Assembly (NCBI RefSeq): GCF_011386835.1
Contig: NC_088797.1
Coordinates: 35,463,583-35,527,582 of the forward strand
DNA: 64,000 nucleotides
Source: Chrysemys picta bellii
Lineage: Eukaryota > Chordata > Testudines > Emydidae
Direction: 5' to 3'
Shown here: positions 35,603-50,600 of the stretch, piece after piece
Position numbering within the stretch: the stretch's first letter is position 1
How the letters are laid out: every line of letters starts with the position of its first letter
Notes under the pieces: generated by a model
Databases searched by the model: none
What the model was told of the DNA's origin: nothing
The model's input: only the letters and a program-made list of their open reading frames with translations
Program-made: the position numbers and the translations under genes

Positions 35603-38600
35603 GTAATCATTTTCTTTAATATGCCCTTTAAAAGAAAGTTTTTAGATGAGTTTTTTGAAAAGGAATCATCTCTAAAAAATAAAAGCCATATACATCTGTT
35701 ATGGCTAGGTTGTGGGGATAATGTGTGTGTATATGCAGTACAAATAATTCAGTGTGTTACTCAAACATGACTATGACCAATAACCACCTTGACATGTTTC
35801 TCTTCCATTTCGCTTTCTGTTTCTGTTAGGTTATAAATTCTTATGGACAAGGACTGTGCCATCTTTTGTATTTGGGAAGTGCTTAGACATTGTGAGGTGC
35901 CACAAAAAAACAAATAATAAATAGTAACAATTTTTACAGGCAATAATTATGATTCACCACTTTGGCTGAATACCTCCAAATGGCACTGAAGTCAATGAGA
36001 GAATAATGACATTCAGCATTTTGCCTCCTTCAGTCTCACCAACTGCTGGCTGCACTATAACTTTTTTGAATTTGACATATATAGAAGAAAAATGTTACTG
36101 ACTTATGAAGATCCATACAGAATTACATCTAAGGAGGCAAAATAACTGATGAGCAAAAGTTTGGTATAATCAATGGATGTAGCCAGCATTTGAACCATCT
36201 CTAAAAAAAATATCCCCTTAATCACAAATGATACTTAAACCTCAGCACCCAAGAATTATCCAAACAAAAATAACTCCTAAAATTCCAAACATTAAGACAA
36301 TTGTAAGGCCTTGGAAACAGATTCAGAAGTAAAACTAAAAAAGCCTATAATTACCCCATAACAGACACCCCAAAAACTTGCCTTAGCAGTCCTTCGGGTC
36401 TAGACATCCACTTAATTCAAAGTGCTAGTTTTTCTTTTTTGAAATTGATAGTAACATGCCAGGTTTAAAAAAAGGGTTCGTAGATAGCAGTAGCCCAGTG
36501 GGATGAGGGGAATGCTATTTTGTAATCCTCAATTAGCATGTGATTGGTTGAGGAAGGCATGGCTTAGTAGCAGACACTCATGGGTAACAGCCATGGAGCA
36601 GGCTTTAATACTTTCTCTCCCTCCTGACATCAGCATTAGGGTTGGAACAGGGTAGCAAAGGCTCTTGGGCAACAGCAGCACCCAAGGGACTAGATTTTAG
36701 ATGTTCCTCTTCCCTCCTGCCATCACTGGCAAGTGGTAGGGCTGGGAGCAGCATGAAACCTCTCTTGTGCCCTTAGTAGCCAAGTGGTACATCTGTTCAA
36801 AATCTAATAACATCCTTCCTGTCTGCACCTAGAAGAAAGAGATTATTGCCTGAGGTTTTTAAACTGGAAAAAAACACTTTTTACTTACCCGGTTTTGTCA
36901 TGCAAGTTCCACTTCAAGAGGTATCGACTTCCCTTGGTGTATGTACGCAAGTCCCAATGACATCAGATGGTAATCGCATGCCCAGATTGAGATTAGAACA
37001 TGGCCCTAAGAGTGGGCAACAGGAGTAACATGCTTATTGGGTCAGGTTATACTGATTTTTCTTCTATCTTTTTCTTTTCTCTACCCTGCTTGTCAAGATC
37101 TATAAATTGCACTCTAACAGAGAACTGACAAGATGACTATTATTTTAAATGTTTTTTACAGTCCTTACCCCTGCAAGTGACGGTTTGGCCCTGTGATTTT
37201 GAGAGTGCTGAAATCTTTCTGGCCAGCTCAATCTCCATCTTTAGCATGGAAGCAAAGAGGGAGGCAGCTCATAGCCTGATACCTATCGCTTGAAACTTGG
37301 AGCAATCAAATTATATGGCTACTTCTCCCAATAGTCTGCTTTACCTCAACCCAGTAGATCCAAGAGCTTTGGTTAATAAAAACCTCTGCTCTGAAAAAAT
37401 AAACCTTTTGTTTTCAATAACAAATTGTGTTTTGTTTGTGGATATGAATGGTCCATGAGTGAGCAGTCTGCAATTCATCAGTGAACAATTTCAATAGCAA
37501 CACACTAATCCCAATCATTACAGAACTAACAATGCATTTTGGAGCAGCTAAGTGGAGGGCAAAAGATGGCAATGGACTGTCAAACTAATCAGTGGGGGAG
37601 TATAGCGTATTTACTTACAGATTTATAGAAAAGCAGTGCCCCAAACTACATTTTGATTGTATTTTGGTATATAATATACTGTGCAGTATGTTCTGAATGT
37701 ACAATAAGTGCAATTTACTAAAATACTCATTTTGTTTCGGAAAATCATCCCAGTCCAGTTGCAGAATTACCTACTTGAAATGCAACTATTCTCATCAGCA
37801 GTGGAACAGTTTGTCCCAAGCAGAATCAATTCATATAGAATTTAGCTGCCACAAGGGTAGCTGGCATCAGTGGCTTCATTGTTTGTTACTATGGAGACTG
37901 CTCAGCCTATCCTGAATAGCTGTTAGATCACACAGAAAGATACACATCTCTGTGTAACTTCAGCATTGAGCAAGTTGGATTTCAGATCCAGTTTGTTTTC
38001 TACGACATTTGTAAAGTGTTGCAAAGGGGTGATTGATCATGGAGGCTTCACCCAGGAGGCGCTCAGCTGTGAATATTTTTAGCAACTTTTTTCAGGGTCG
38101 GAGGCATTCTTCCTCTGATCCCTTTCTCCGCATACTTCAAAGGCGCCGGAGCTCAGTTGTAGAAGTCCTCTCATCATCCACACACCGTGTTATGGTGGCC
38201 ATATCATCTGTAAGCCCTGCAGAGCTGAATGCAACTTTTCCTGAGAAAAAAAGTGAAGTATTTTTAGATTATTGCCAAAAAACATACTTGGGTTTTATAG
38301 CTATGTATTATACAACGTGTACTAAAGGTGTATAATCTTATTCAGATGTTTAGATGTATATAAATATGTATGAAATGTTTAAAATAATTTTATAGTGGTT
38401 ATTGTTTTATTATATATAATTGTATTTACTGATATCTTACTCAGGGCTTAATCTGTGCTTTATTTTTAACTTGTAGAGCATTTCAGTTTAAAACCTTGGT
38501 TTCAGAAAATAATTAAAGCAAAAGATAGCTTAATATGTGTTTGTGCAGGCATGCTGTACATTTCTAGATAAAAGGTGACCGTGATATTTGCTTCATCATG

Positions 38601-41600
38601 GAGGATATCACATACCTAGAATTTCATGAAGAAGGAAACTAAGTTGATGTCATGAATAACAGCACTAATATAAGCTTCAGCGCTAATATAAGCAAAGAAT
38701 GGTATTTTTATTGTGAATCCTTGCTGCTTAAATCTCTTGAAAAATCTTTAATATACTATATTTTTGTAATTTAAACATTTAAAAGTTTGCTGTATTATAT
38801 TTTAGGGTAGTGATGATAGTTTGCTAATCTTATGTATTCTGTTTTTCTTTCTGTTGTAGGAAATTCAAGGCGTCCAACCGCAAAATATACTAAAGTAGGG
38901 GAACGTCTTCGCCATGTCATTCCTGGTCATATGCAGTGTTCGATGGCATGTGGTGGACGTGCTTGCAAGTATGAAAACCCAGCTCGATGGAGTGACCAAG
39001 AGCAAGCCATTAAAGGACTTTACTCTTCCTGGTAATATGCAGTACTCCGTTTCACTAAGCTTAATTGTATTAGCTCCATTAGAGAATTTAGGGTAATAGA
39101 TTTATATTGCATTTTTCTACCAAATATAGACTGCCAAGTTAAGTACAGTATGTACTGGAATAAAAGGTTAGTTAAAAATTAATACTTAGCAGTAAGCCAT
39201 AAAGGGCTCCATACAAAGCCCATCAAAGTCAATGAAAGACACACATTGTCTTCAGTGGGCTTTGGCTCAGATCCAAAATAATAAATACCTGTTTACAGAT
39301 TACATGAATGTTCTAAACTACAGAAGTTTTCCCTTGGAATTTAAATACAGCTGTTAAAATATGCTCATTGGTTTAGATTAAAATGAATGAAAACATTTTA
39401 TTGAAGATAAAATAATATTCTATCAATAATAATATTGAAAGCATTTTTTCCATCTATATGGTCACTGGAATGTATTTTTAAATTAATATTGACATTTTGT
39501 AAAAATGAGTTAAGAAGAAACATGTAAAATGTCTCTGAATAGGAATACAGAAATTGTGATCTGGGTAGCCATTGTCTACTTAAGTTTTGTATCATGCTCA
39601 TCACCATGGTATTTGAGCACCTCTCATAATGGTATTTTGTTATATAACTTAATTGTTTCAGTGGGATTTATAAAGCATGTAATCTGATGAAAGAATTTTC
39701 CAAAAAGGTATAAATGCACATTGCTAATTATAGATAGCTCCTGAAAATGGAAAAAAGGTATATATTTTGGTAGATTACCCATGAAATCATCACAATGAAA
39801 TATCCATCCAAAGTATTAATTTATTTTTTTCAGGATAACAGATAATATATTGGCCATGGCTCGACCCTCAACAGAAATTATTGAGAAGTATAACATTATT
39901 GAGCAGTTTCAAAGGTAATGAATTTTATTGGTAATGAATTGCTCTAGATCTTACCGATATAATCCCTGATCCATTTTTTCCCTCCTACTTAGATTTGGAT
40001 TGTTGGTAAAGATCCTTTAATTTAGCAATATGCAGGTAAGCATCCATTCTGCACTTAGGAGAAATGTATGTTTTAGAAAATAAGGGTTAATGAAATTATT
40101 GCTGTATATAATGTGACTATTCTGTTCCTTGCTTAAGGTGTGACATAAAAACAGTAATTAACCTTCAGCGTCCTGGGGAGCATGCTAGCTGTGGGAATCC
40201 GCTGGAACAAGAAAGTGGCTTTACCTACCTTCCTGAAGCTTTCATGGAGGATGGAAGTAAGTTCACTCCTGCTGCTTTTCCTCATTAATTATCGAGTACA
40301 GTACATGCAGATTTTCTGTCACACAGCTTTTGGATTAAGAGCAGTTATATAAGGAATACTATTCACAAAATATAAAAAATTAAATTTATCAAAGTCCAAC
40401 CTTGGATAATACATTGCTCCCTCTCTCGTGTTACTGTTGAGTGAGGTATGTGGTTGGTGTGTTACATTTCAGTAGAATGAGCAGCTAGAGTAGATAGAAG
40501 ACTATGCCTGGTAAAAAGATAAATGGGAAATGAGCAAAATAATATAGAGCATATTAACTGTGTTTCAGACATGTTTGTGAGTAATGTTGCACTTTTCAAA
40601 ATGTCTGTTTCTTTGATTTGAAGAGCTTTGTATCAGCAATATCTTTATTTTTTCATACTGCACTGAGTGTATCTGCTTAAGAAAGTTAAGAGCCATTGAA
40701 TTAAGATTTGCTTTTATGCCCAAACAGAATGTTACACTTTTCCTATATATAGCTCAGTAATTTTAGTATGAATCACTCCGTTTTGTTATACCTTTTCCAT
40801 TCCAGCTGAGCTTTAGTCTGAAACATCTTAACTACCTCAGCATGTCCATGAAATTCTCACAGCAAGCTCTTTCTGAAATGTGAAAATAATCTGTTTCAAA
40901 CAAATATATATAGTCAGGCCTATTCGGATTATTTTTATTTTTTCAGTACTTTCATTTAAGACTAGTCATTTCTCTTCTGCATATGGAACAAAAGATTTAA
41001 CATTGTGTACTAAAGAAAACAATTCTCTCTCTTTTTAGTTTATTTTTATAATTTTGGATGGAAGGATTATGGCGTGGCATCTCTCACTACTATACTGGAT
41101 ATGGTAAAAGTGATGGCTTTTGCCTTGCAGGAAGGGAGGGTAGCTGTTCATTGTCATGCAGGACTTGGCCGAACAGGTATGTGTTCAACTTCAAAAATTA
41201 ATGTGAACTTATTTTCTGTAGGTACAAAATAATGGCAGATATACAATTTAAACAAACCTATAATGATTTATATTTATCACTCTGAGGAGGTATACTGTAA
41301 AGTGATTAAACTTGCAAACAAAATTTATTTGTAAAAAATAAGAGTCATTCTGTCATAGGCAGCAAGAGGACAAAGTTAACAATTATGAGCTGTGAACCAA
41401 AAGGTTAGAGAAACTTTGAATCCACGTAACAATCTCCCAGCAATATTGAAACTGTACAGCCTCCTCACCTAGGCAGCTGCTACTCCACATAGTTTCCAAT
41501 TAAGAAAATAATTCACCTTGTGCTTTTCTGGTCTTGAATATAGTTATCTGTGGTTACCCTCCCAACTCAGACCTTCGGTCTTTGGAGCTTTTTTCTTTTG

Positions 41601-44600
41601 GGTTTGAGGATGTTAAAGGTTGCACTTACTTCTGACCCCTCCCCAAATATGTCTCTTTGCCTGGCCCCATCTCTGCAGTAGCCACTATTGCTCCCTGTGG
41701 GTGTGAGGAGTTTGAAAATGATGCAGCTGTGCTGCAAACACAGTTGAGAGAGAAATTGGCATTTTTTTAAAATGTGGAGGGAGGCTGAGAAAAAACCTTT
41801 AAGCACTCGGAGATGGCATTTAACAAAGTTAATACAAGCTAAGGGGAGATTTAATTTCTTATTTAAAAGGGGGGAAAAGCCCTAAACCTTAGTCTTCCAT
41901 GGAGTAGCCACCTCAATTTCAAATTCTCTTACATCCACAGAATGACCGCAATGGCTGACCTATATCAAAGTAAGGGAAAATGGCTAGGAAGGAGATCAGT
42001 GAAACAGCTGCAGGCCTCAAATCCTTGCAGCCAGAAGAAAAGATCTCATTTTGGAGATCTGAGATACAAACAGCTGTATATGCAAGAAATAATAAAATAG
42101 GAAGGCTTAGAAAGAAAAAAAAATCCACCTGTGGCTGCCGGAGCCTCTCAGGGAACAGGGAGAGCAAAAAGCTAGGTGCTATGGCTCACCAATCTCCTTT
42201 GTAATAATGATGCTTCTACATTTTGAATATATTTTAGATTAATCGGGGGGAGGTGGTTTGAGCATTGGCCTGCTAAACCCAGGGTTGTGAGTTCAATCCT
42301 GGAGGGGGCCACTTAGGAATCAGGGGCAAAATCAGTACTTGGTCCTGCTAGTGAAGGCAGGGGGCTGGACTCGACCTTTCAAGGTCCCTTCCAGTTCTAG
42401 AAGATAGAATATCTCCATTAATTTAATTCAAATTTAATTAATTAGCACCAGTGTGTAGCTATTAGAGAAAACGGGCTTTTCTCAGGTATGCTAATAGCAC
42501 AAGGTATCCTCCTGATCTATGCATATAGAACTTCCCCTATAAGGACTACCCTTGAAATCAATCAATGGGAGTCTTTACTTTATTGGGAGGTGAATGAGGC
42601 CCCATGTTGTCTGACAGGCACATACTTTGTCAAGGCTATTCTTATGTTAATTTCTTAATTCATTTGGGAAGATTTCCACACGTACTTTTGGGTGCATGTA
42701 CAAAATTGAAGTAACTTATAACAGAGAACATAAAAAGCCAGAAACATGACCTCATCCCAAATCCACACGTTAGTGACTCCCTCCTACCACCTAGTGTTAC
42801 CTACTGATCCTTCTGTCCCACAAAAGCTTGGAACAGAAGACTAGTTTTAGAATATGATTTGAAGGCTAACATTCTGGTTCTGGTGGGCCAAAAGTGGAAG
42901 TGAATTCCAGAGAACCCTTCACTGAAAATGCGATTTACATGAGTATCCTTTTACTGGTGGATAAACTAACAGTGGGAGTCAAGTTTAATTATTTCCCACT
43001 GTACGTACCAGGTACAGGATCAACTTGGGCAGCCAGCAGCAACCGGGGAAACATAAGAGACTGGAAAGTGGTTGAGATTCAGGGAGGAAAAAGCAGCAAA
43101 AGGGAAAGGAGATGGCACAAGAATGGTCAGTGTTGGCCATCTGGGGTATTACCAGTAACCTAGTACTAAAGCAGTTCATCTGTCTTATCGAGACAAGTGC
43201 TTATCTAGTTCTTATTGCACTCTGATGCTTGTATTATGGTGCAAACATTGCATATACACTTAGACAATAGCACACTATGAATTGGGCATAAAAATTACAT
43301 CCTTATGTGTGTGTATTAATTTTTATTTTATAATGTATTAACATGTTAACCATTTGTCTTTAAATTTTCTAGGTGTTTTGATAGCTTGTTACTTAGTTTT
43401 TGCAACAAGAATGACTGCAGATCAAGCAATTCTTTTTGTTAGGGCAAAAAGGCCTAATTCTATTCAAACCAGAGGTCAGTTAGTGTGTGTAAGAGAATTC
43501 ACTCAATTTTTGATCCCTCTAAGAAATGTGTTTGCTTGCTGCGAGCCCAAAGCACATGCAGTTACTCTGTCCCAGTATCTGATCCGTCAGAGGCATCTGC
43601 TCCACGGCTATGAGAGTAGACATCTCAAGTATGTGCCAAAACTTATTCATCTAGTTTGCAAGCTGCTGTTGGACTTGGCTGAAAACAGGCAAGTGATAGA
43701 GGAGGAATTGTTAGATATACCAGATCTCTCTTCTGAAATTGAAGAGGCTGTTTCCCAGTTGGACTCTACACAGCTAGATAAAGAGTTAACAAGACAGAAC
43801 AGTGACACATCAGAGCCATTCTCCCACTCAGTAGTGGGAAATGTCACTTTTGAGACCCAGGATTCTGTTCTCTCCCATGAGCACAAATATGATCCTCTTT
43901 GGAAGAGGCGGAATGTTGAATCCCTTCAGCCTTTGACTCATTCAAAAAGACGTCTAAGCTATAGTGACTCAGATTTAAGGAGAACTGCATTTGTCTTGGA
44001 ACAAGGAGAAACTCCATGGACAGTGCCTGCACAAGTACCACTCTTTGACAAACTTAAGCAGCAGAACACTAGGGAACATTTTCTCTCTTCAGGCATTCAA
44101 ACTCCTCAGCTGGATTTAAACAAAGAGGCCTTAGTTCGTAGTACATTTATTTTCTGGAGTCAAGGTAAATTCAGTTTAGATGGACAAAACAATTTCTATA
44201 CAAAAAAATCGCCAAAAGAAGTGCAGCGTAGTAAAACCTTTTCCTCAGGTTTTGAACGTGTACACAATGACAGGGAAGCAAGAACACCAAAACGTAGTTT
44301 TGCAAAGGAAATTGGTCACAGAAAGAAGCGAGAGACTAATGTGTATGGCAGAAGAATTTGTGCATCTGAGGACTCTGATAATTCTGCTTTAGAAGAAGAA
44401 TCATCTATTGGATATGAAAGTCAAGATAGTAAAGACCTATTGGAAGCAGTTCCATACATTGTTTTGCAATCAGAATTAAGTCTGGAAGCACGAAGAATTT
44501 TGGCAGCTAAAGCCCTTGCAAATCTGAATGAATTTATGGGAGAGGAGGAAGTGAAACAGAAAGTAGAAATGTGGCAGGTATTACTTTTTCTAAAATATTA

Positions 44601-47600
44601 TTCAATATTGTGTATTTATTACATGTATATTTAAAATATAAACAGCAGCAAAAATTCCACTGCTAGCTTGTGAGAGAAGTCTCTGACACCTGTATAAATT
44701 ATACACATTATACACATGCTCTGATATTGAAATTGCCAGTCACCTAAATAAAAGGCTCTTGCTTCAACGGAAATATTATATAGTCAGAGGCCTGAGGTTT
44801 GACAAAAACAATTAAAAAAAAAAAAAAAAACCTAGCAAAATTTCACTTTACTGTTAGCATCTAACAGAAAGGTAGAAAAATTATTTCTGTATGTGTTTAT
44901 TCAGTCAATTTAAAATCAGTTGATAGCTATAGTCGTAACATTGTTGGTAACATAAAAGTGCCTCAAGATTTTAGGTTAGAGCCAGGTCAGAGCTTTCTCA
45001 CAGCTAGTCACAGGATTTTGTGTGTAAATGAGTAAGAGAATTTAGTAGAAATTTAACTGCTTAAAATCATCAAAACCATATCCTCCTGAACCCATTTGAT
45101 TTGAAATAGGAATCAAAAGCTGTTTCATATATTCCACGTATAATTGGAGGGCACTGGACTGTACAATGTGCTATTCGTGTTGCCATTTTGGTCTAAAGAG
45201 CCACTTGCATCGCAGCCAATTAATGTTGACAGTTTTGTAAAACAGTACCAGCCCTGATAGAGTTAACAAGGGTCTGAGAGGCCAGTTGGGTTACCTGGCA
45301 TCACCTGCAAGAGGGAGGACCAAGATTAATTAAGAATGAAGCCCAGCTAGGGAAGGGCTGGGATAGCACTATAAAGCCAGGAGGGATAGCAGAAGGGAGG
45401 TGCAGTCACTCCCTGGGATGAGGGAAGTTGTCAGGGACCAGGAGGAGAGTAAATCCTGAGATTCTGCCCTGGAGTAAGAAGTCTAGCAAGTCGGCTCCCA
45501 TGGTAAAACCAGAAACAGGCAAGGGAAGGCAAAAGGCGGGTAAGAGGGAGCCAGCAACTGGGACAGGGACTGATTAGACCTGGATTGCTGGTTTTAAGGT
45601 CTCTCTGGGCTGGAATCCGGTGTAACTCATGGGTTCCCCTGCCAGCTGCTGGTATAGTGGCTCTTGAGCCCCAAGCTGGGGTTGGACACCATTTTAAGAA
45701 GGCATTTGGAAGTGGTCCTGTTGGACTTTGTAATCCTGGAAAGGGGTGGAATAAACTGTGACCTCGCTGGAGGGCCAACATACCAGAATAAAGACTATTG
45801 CAGAGCGAACAGAAGGGGTGACCTAATGCTGTGAGATCTACTTTCCCAGTTCTAGGCAGGAGAAGGTACAATGAGTGGGAACCCCATTATAGGAGGAAAT
45901 ATATTCATGAGGCTGATAAATGTCTCTTTTGTGCACAAGTCTAACAAGTGCTGCTAAAAGCAAAGAAAATCTTAGCAGAAGTAAATAGATGGTGCATTTT
46001 TATTTTTGTTAGAAAGAACTGAATTCTCGAGATGGAGCTTGGGATAGAATTTGTGCCGAGAGAGATCCTTTTGTCCTTTGCAGCTTGATGTGGTCCTGGA
46101 TAGAGCAACTAAAAGAACCTGTTATAACCAAAGAGGATATTGACATGTTGTCAAAAAAATGCACAGAATCACCAGAAACTCTTAATTTACTAGCAAAGGT
46201 AAACACTATATATGTCAATTCATTATTTTACTGAAAAGTACAGTTTATTAACTCAAGCTTTGCATCAGTGGCCCTTAAACAAGGAATTTACATTTTTAAA
46301 GGTAACTTGCAATAAAACAAATTTCAAGCTCCATAAAAATCAAATGAAAATGTATCTTGATAGTTCACAGTAAGTTTTAATCAATGCTTAGATGCTCTGG
46401 TGATGGGTGCTTTAGAAAAATCCAAGATAGATAAAATCCTAGAGCTCTAGTCAATAGAAACTTGATTTCCATGTGTGCTGGCTGGAGGTACCACAGCCTG
46501 CTGCAACTTGAAATTCAGAGAGACAGAATGCAAGAAACTCTTTCCCTTTAGCTTTCCCTAACACCAGGTCTGGCAACAGTGCTTAATATTGACCACATTA
46601 TAGTCCTATGCATCTTCAAAGTGCTGTGCAAACATCTAATCCTGTAGCACTGAGAGGGTTGGTGCAGAGGATGTGAGGAACTGACAAATCCAAGTAGTAA
46701 AGGCTTCAGTAGCCTGGCCAAGTTCCATTACATAAATCAAAGTTCTGGACTTCCATATTTTCAAATCATGATGGGGAATGTGTCATTCTGCTCTGAAACA
46801 TTTGCATTTTGTTTTCTATAAAGGGATAAATAAATCCTTTTAGCTATTCTACCTTTTCAGAACATTTCCTTATGAAGAGAGTTTGTGTTCTAGAATTCTC
46901 AGTCACATGACAAATCTTCCAGTACTTTGGGTGTTCTTTTTGATTCTGGATTATTTGTGTAGAAAGTAGGGCACATTCTAATACCCCCCTCTGCTCACAG
47001 TTACACATTTCCTCGAGCAGCAGGTGGCGATTGCCTTCTCTGCAGTCCACTTCCATGACATTCAGCTTCTCTCAGTTCAGGGTTTTGAAATGTCATACTT
47101 CTTCCTGAACTCAGTTCATCAGGGTTTTATTATTTTGGCTGAAGAAAAGATAAAGTAACCGCTTAATACCTGAAAGTAAACTAACCATCAAAATTAATTA
47201 TTTTATCTTACCCATTTGTTGTTTATCTTTCTACATTAGTTGTTATAATGTATGTTTGCCCTTAAAAGCTGCCTGCCCAAGTGGAGATTATCTCCCCCAA
47301 GATCTGGTGGCGAGCCTAATGTGGAAGAGGAGATCAGCTGCCTTCAGAACACCGTTTCCCTCATCCACCCAGACACTTTTTTTGGTACCCCTCAGAGATC
47401 CTTCTGTGGGGTTGTGATCCACACTGGAAAGGGAGCTGGGCAGGCCAGGGGTGGGAGTGGGATGTTAATTGAGGAGAAAGGCTTAGGAGTATATACTTCC
47501 CTGGGCCCTATAGTCTTTCCTAGGAAAAGATAATACAATCTGGCGCTGTATAATTTTTTGTGCCCTTTCACAATAGGGATTCCCCAAGTTAGGGGGTGGA

Positions 47601-50600
47601 GTCTAAGTGGACAGCCATGGGTAGGAGAGTCCATAGTACCATGCATCTATTGGAACGGTACTGTCAAAGAGTGGGGCTTGGGAAACCTTGGGGGGGTGAG
47701 GGAGGAAAGCCTGTGCATGGATAGACCTGATCTCCTAGAAGTTTCAGAGGATCCATGGGGTTTGTGTCACGGGGCTACCCACGTTCTGCAGGAGAACTGT
47801 TGTAATAGTTGCGCCTACAAGTTTTACCCCAATTGTGGGCTCAGTGTAAGAAGTGAGTGAAAGTTCATAAAATGTCCCAATAACCTATAACAATAAACAC
47901 TGATGGAGAAAAGGTGCAAAAGGGAGACAGACTGAATTAGTCCAAACAAAAAGGCCTACCGAAACAACTCAAGAATTGTGTTATGATCATGTCTCATAAA
48001 CAAGAGAAGCATGGGACCAGATATCAGTGAACCAAAATTGTTGGAAATTAGGCCTAATTGGTGGGCAAAAAAATAGTAGGATGGATTATTCTACTCATCA
48101 CTCCCTTTTGGAGTCCTTAAAAGATTTTGAAGGAAAGTTGGGATGGACATAAACGCTGGATGACTGAAAGAGAAAGGAAGGGGAAGAGTGAGTTTCATCA
48201 TGGTGATGGCTGCCATTCCCACCCTCTCCTGAAATATCAGGATCCAGCGTGACACCACTGTGCCTCCTTCATCCTAATCCTGAGAGATGTTCTGATCATA
48301 CTGGCCCAGAGAAAGGGAGCCAGATGACATTGCCGCCTTCAGTAACTCTGGCTAAAGACTGTCAACCTCCCTCACTCCCGTTGTCTGTCCTTTTCCTTTC
48401 CCTCCTTATTTCATCTCTTTCCTATCTCTTTCCTTTTTCTTTCTGTTTAATAAGAGCTGGGTTAGCTGGTCAAGACTATATTTCATAACACTCCTGTAAG
48501 CCTGTGGCCAGAAAGAGGCAGCTAAAAGCAATTTCCTAAACATCCCAATGCTAGTACAAGTTTACCAGGTCTCAGAAAGGCCATGTGCTGTGGCCTTTAT
48601 TTTTTCCAGCAGTGAGATTACAAGCAAAAGTTGACACCAGACTCTGGTGACCAGAGACAGAAGCTGTATTTTCTATCTTTGCTATTCTTCTCTCTTCCCT
48701 CTTGTGTGTGTTTGTCTTGTTTTGTTTTTTAGAAAATGGGATCAGACTTTAACAGCAACAACAACAGTTCCAGCCCCTCTGAATTAACTTCTTTTTTTCC
48801 CCCAAAAGGACAGTTACCATTTCTATCATCATCTTAAAGACTTTCAACATGGGTTTTTCTTTCTAAAAATTCTCTACAGTTAAAGGGAACAAGAGAGGTC
48901 ATTAAATGAAAGCTTTAATACTTTACATTTCAAATGCTGTAACAGTTTCTCTCCTCCCCCCCCCCCCTTTTTTTTTTTTTTTTGGTGTGTATATCTTTAA
49001 TGGTGTATTTGCCATGGTACTAAGCAGGCTTAGGTCTCTGTATACCAAACCCTGAACTTTGCTTGAAACTGTTTAATAGTGGACTGTTTCAGGGTATGTT
49101 GACACCTTTGGCCCATATATTTCATCAAAATTAACACAACAGAACCTCTCTTCCCATTATTGAACAATTATGTAAGAACTCTGCAGGAGAATCCTTGTGG
49201 AATTTATTCCCCTGGATTTTATTGCAAGTGCGGGTAATGTGGTCTACAGTTCTCGGAGTACTTTTAACAATTATTTGAATGTTTTCCTTGAAAATGTTTC
49301 CTTTTTAATAACTTTATATTTCTTTTACCCACTAGGAACAATATCAGACTATTCTTTGTATTTTCCATTGTGTAGTGAATTTGCAGACAATACCAGCTGA
49401 TGTGGAGGAAGCCTTATTTACCCGGGCCATTAAAGCTTTCACTAAGGCAAGTAGCAACTCGTCCATGAAATTGTGATTGTGTTGTAGATTATGGAGGATG
49501 AAGTAATAGTCTTAGCCAAAAATTTTACTAATTCATTAATAGTTATTATACTGACACTTATCTGCTTCAAAGTATAAAAGTTTTGTCATAGCAAATCCTC
49601 TCCAAAGCACAGAAAAATACTCTGCACAGGTCAATTGTGGGTGTTGAGTATTGAATGGAGTAAAAATAGTGCCTTCGAACAGTATTTCTTTATTCTCTGG
49701 CTTCTTTTTTATGTCTTGCTAGGCCACTTCCACTGGGTAGAAGTTGAAGTTAGACTATTTCAAACTGGAAATAAAGCACACACTTTTAACTGTGAAGATA
49801 ATTAGCCTTCTTTTGTTTGAGTCTCCCCCAGTACCAAGGTGGAGATTTACATGGCTAAGACTATCTCCGGGCTTTAAAATCTGCCCTGCTTTTGAGGCAG
49901 CTATAGCTGTGAAGGATGGACATGTTAAATATATTTTTTGTTTAGGAGAGTAACAAATTACAGACAAATGTTCAATTTACAAATCATTTTCTGAGCACAC
50001 GCAGAGAGCTTATGCCATGTTTGTTTAAAAATGTTTGATGCAAAAGTCAAATCAATGAAGAGCTTTTTGGACTCTGAAGGCTCTTCTTTAAAGCAATATG
50101 CTGCTTTAAAATCAGTGTATGTGGCTTTGGAGGCTTCTGACACTGCAGCTAGGACAATGGCTACTGCAATAACTATATGCAGAACATCCTGGCTGCAATA
50201 GTAAGGAATTCCAAAAGAGGTTCACATCATAGGAACATAAGAACAGCCATACTGGGTCAGACCAATGGTCCATCTAGCCCAGTGCTAGATGCTTCAGAGG
50301 GAATGAACAGAAGAGGGCAGTTTTGAGTGATTGGTCCCATGTTGTCCAATCCCAGCTTCTGGCAGTTGGGAGTTTAGGGACACTCGGAGCATTGGATTGT
50401 GGGTGACTGAGGACCTTCCTTTTGAGGGCCACGATCTTTTCATCTTGAAGACTGATTAGGTGCTTCATGCATTAAAGAACTCGAGAGCAACCTTTTGATC
50501 TTTTGGCCTCTGTATTGCATACCAGAGGAAAAAGCAAACAAAACCTCTGACCTTCTCAAAACAGAGATTTCCATCTTCTTATTCATACCAGCAAAGAACT

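Noticed and set aside
38210..38215. GTAAGC as the donor of exon B
   Set aside because: It is phase 0 and would read the next exon out of frame; the donor at 38253 is phase 1 and keeps the conserved protein.
38253..38335. Continuation of the isoform B frame to its stop at 38335
   Set aside because: The frame after KKS has no similarity to PTPDC1, while the donor GTGAAG at 38253 joins in frame to the conserved NSRRPTAKYTK exon.
49450..49455. GT donor four bases after the chosen GC donor
   Set aside because: It shifts the last exon into a frame that stops within a few codons and loses the conserved SLDSENG segment.
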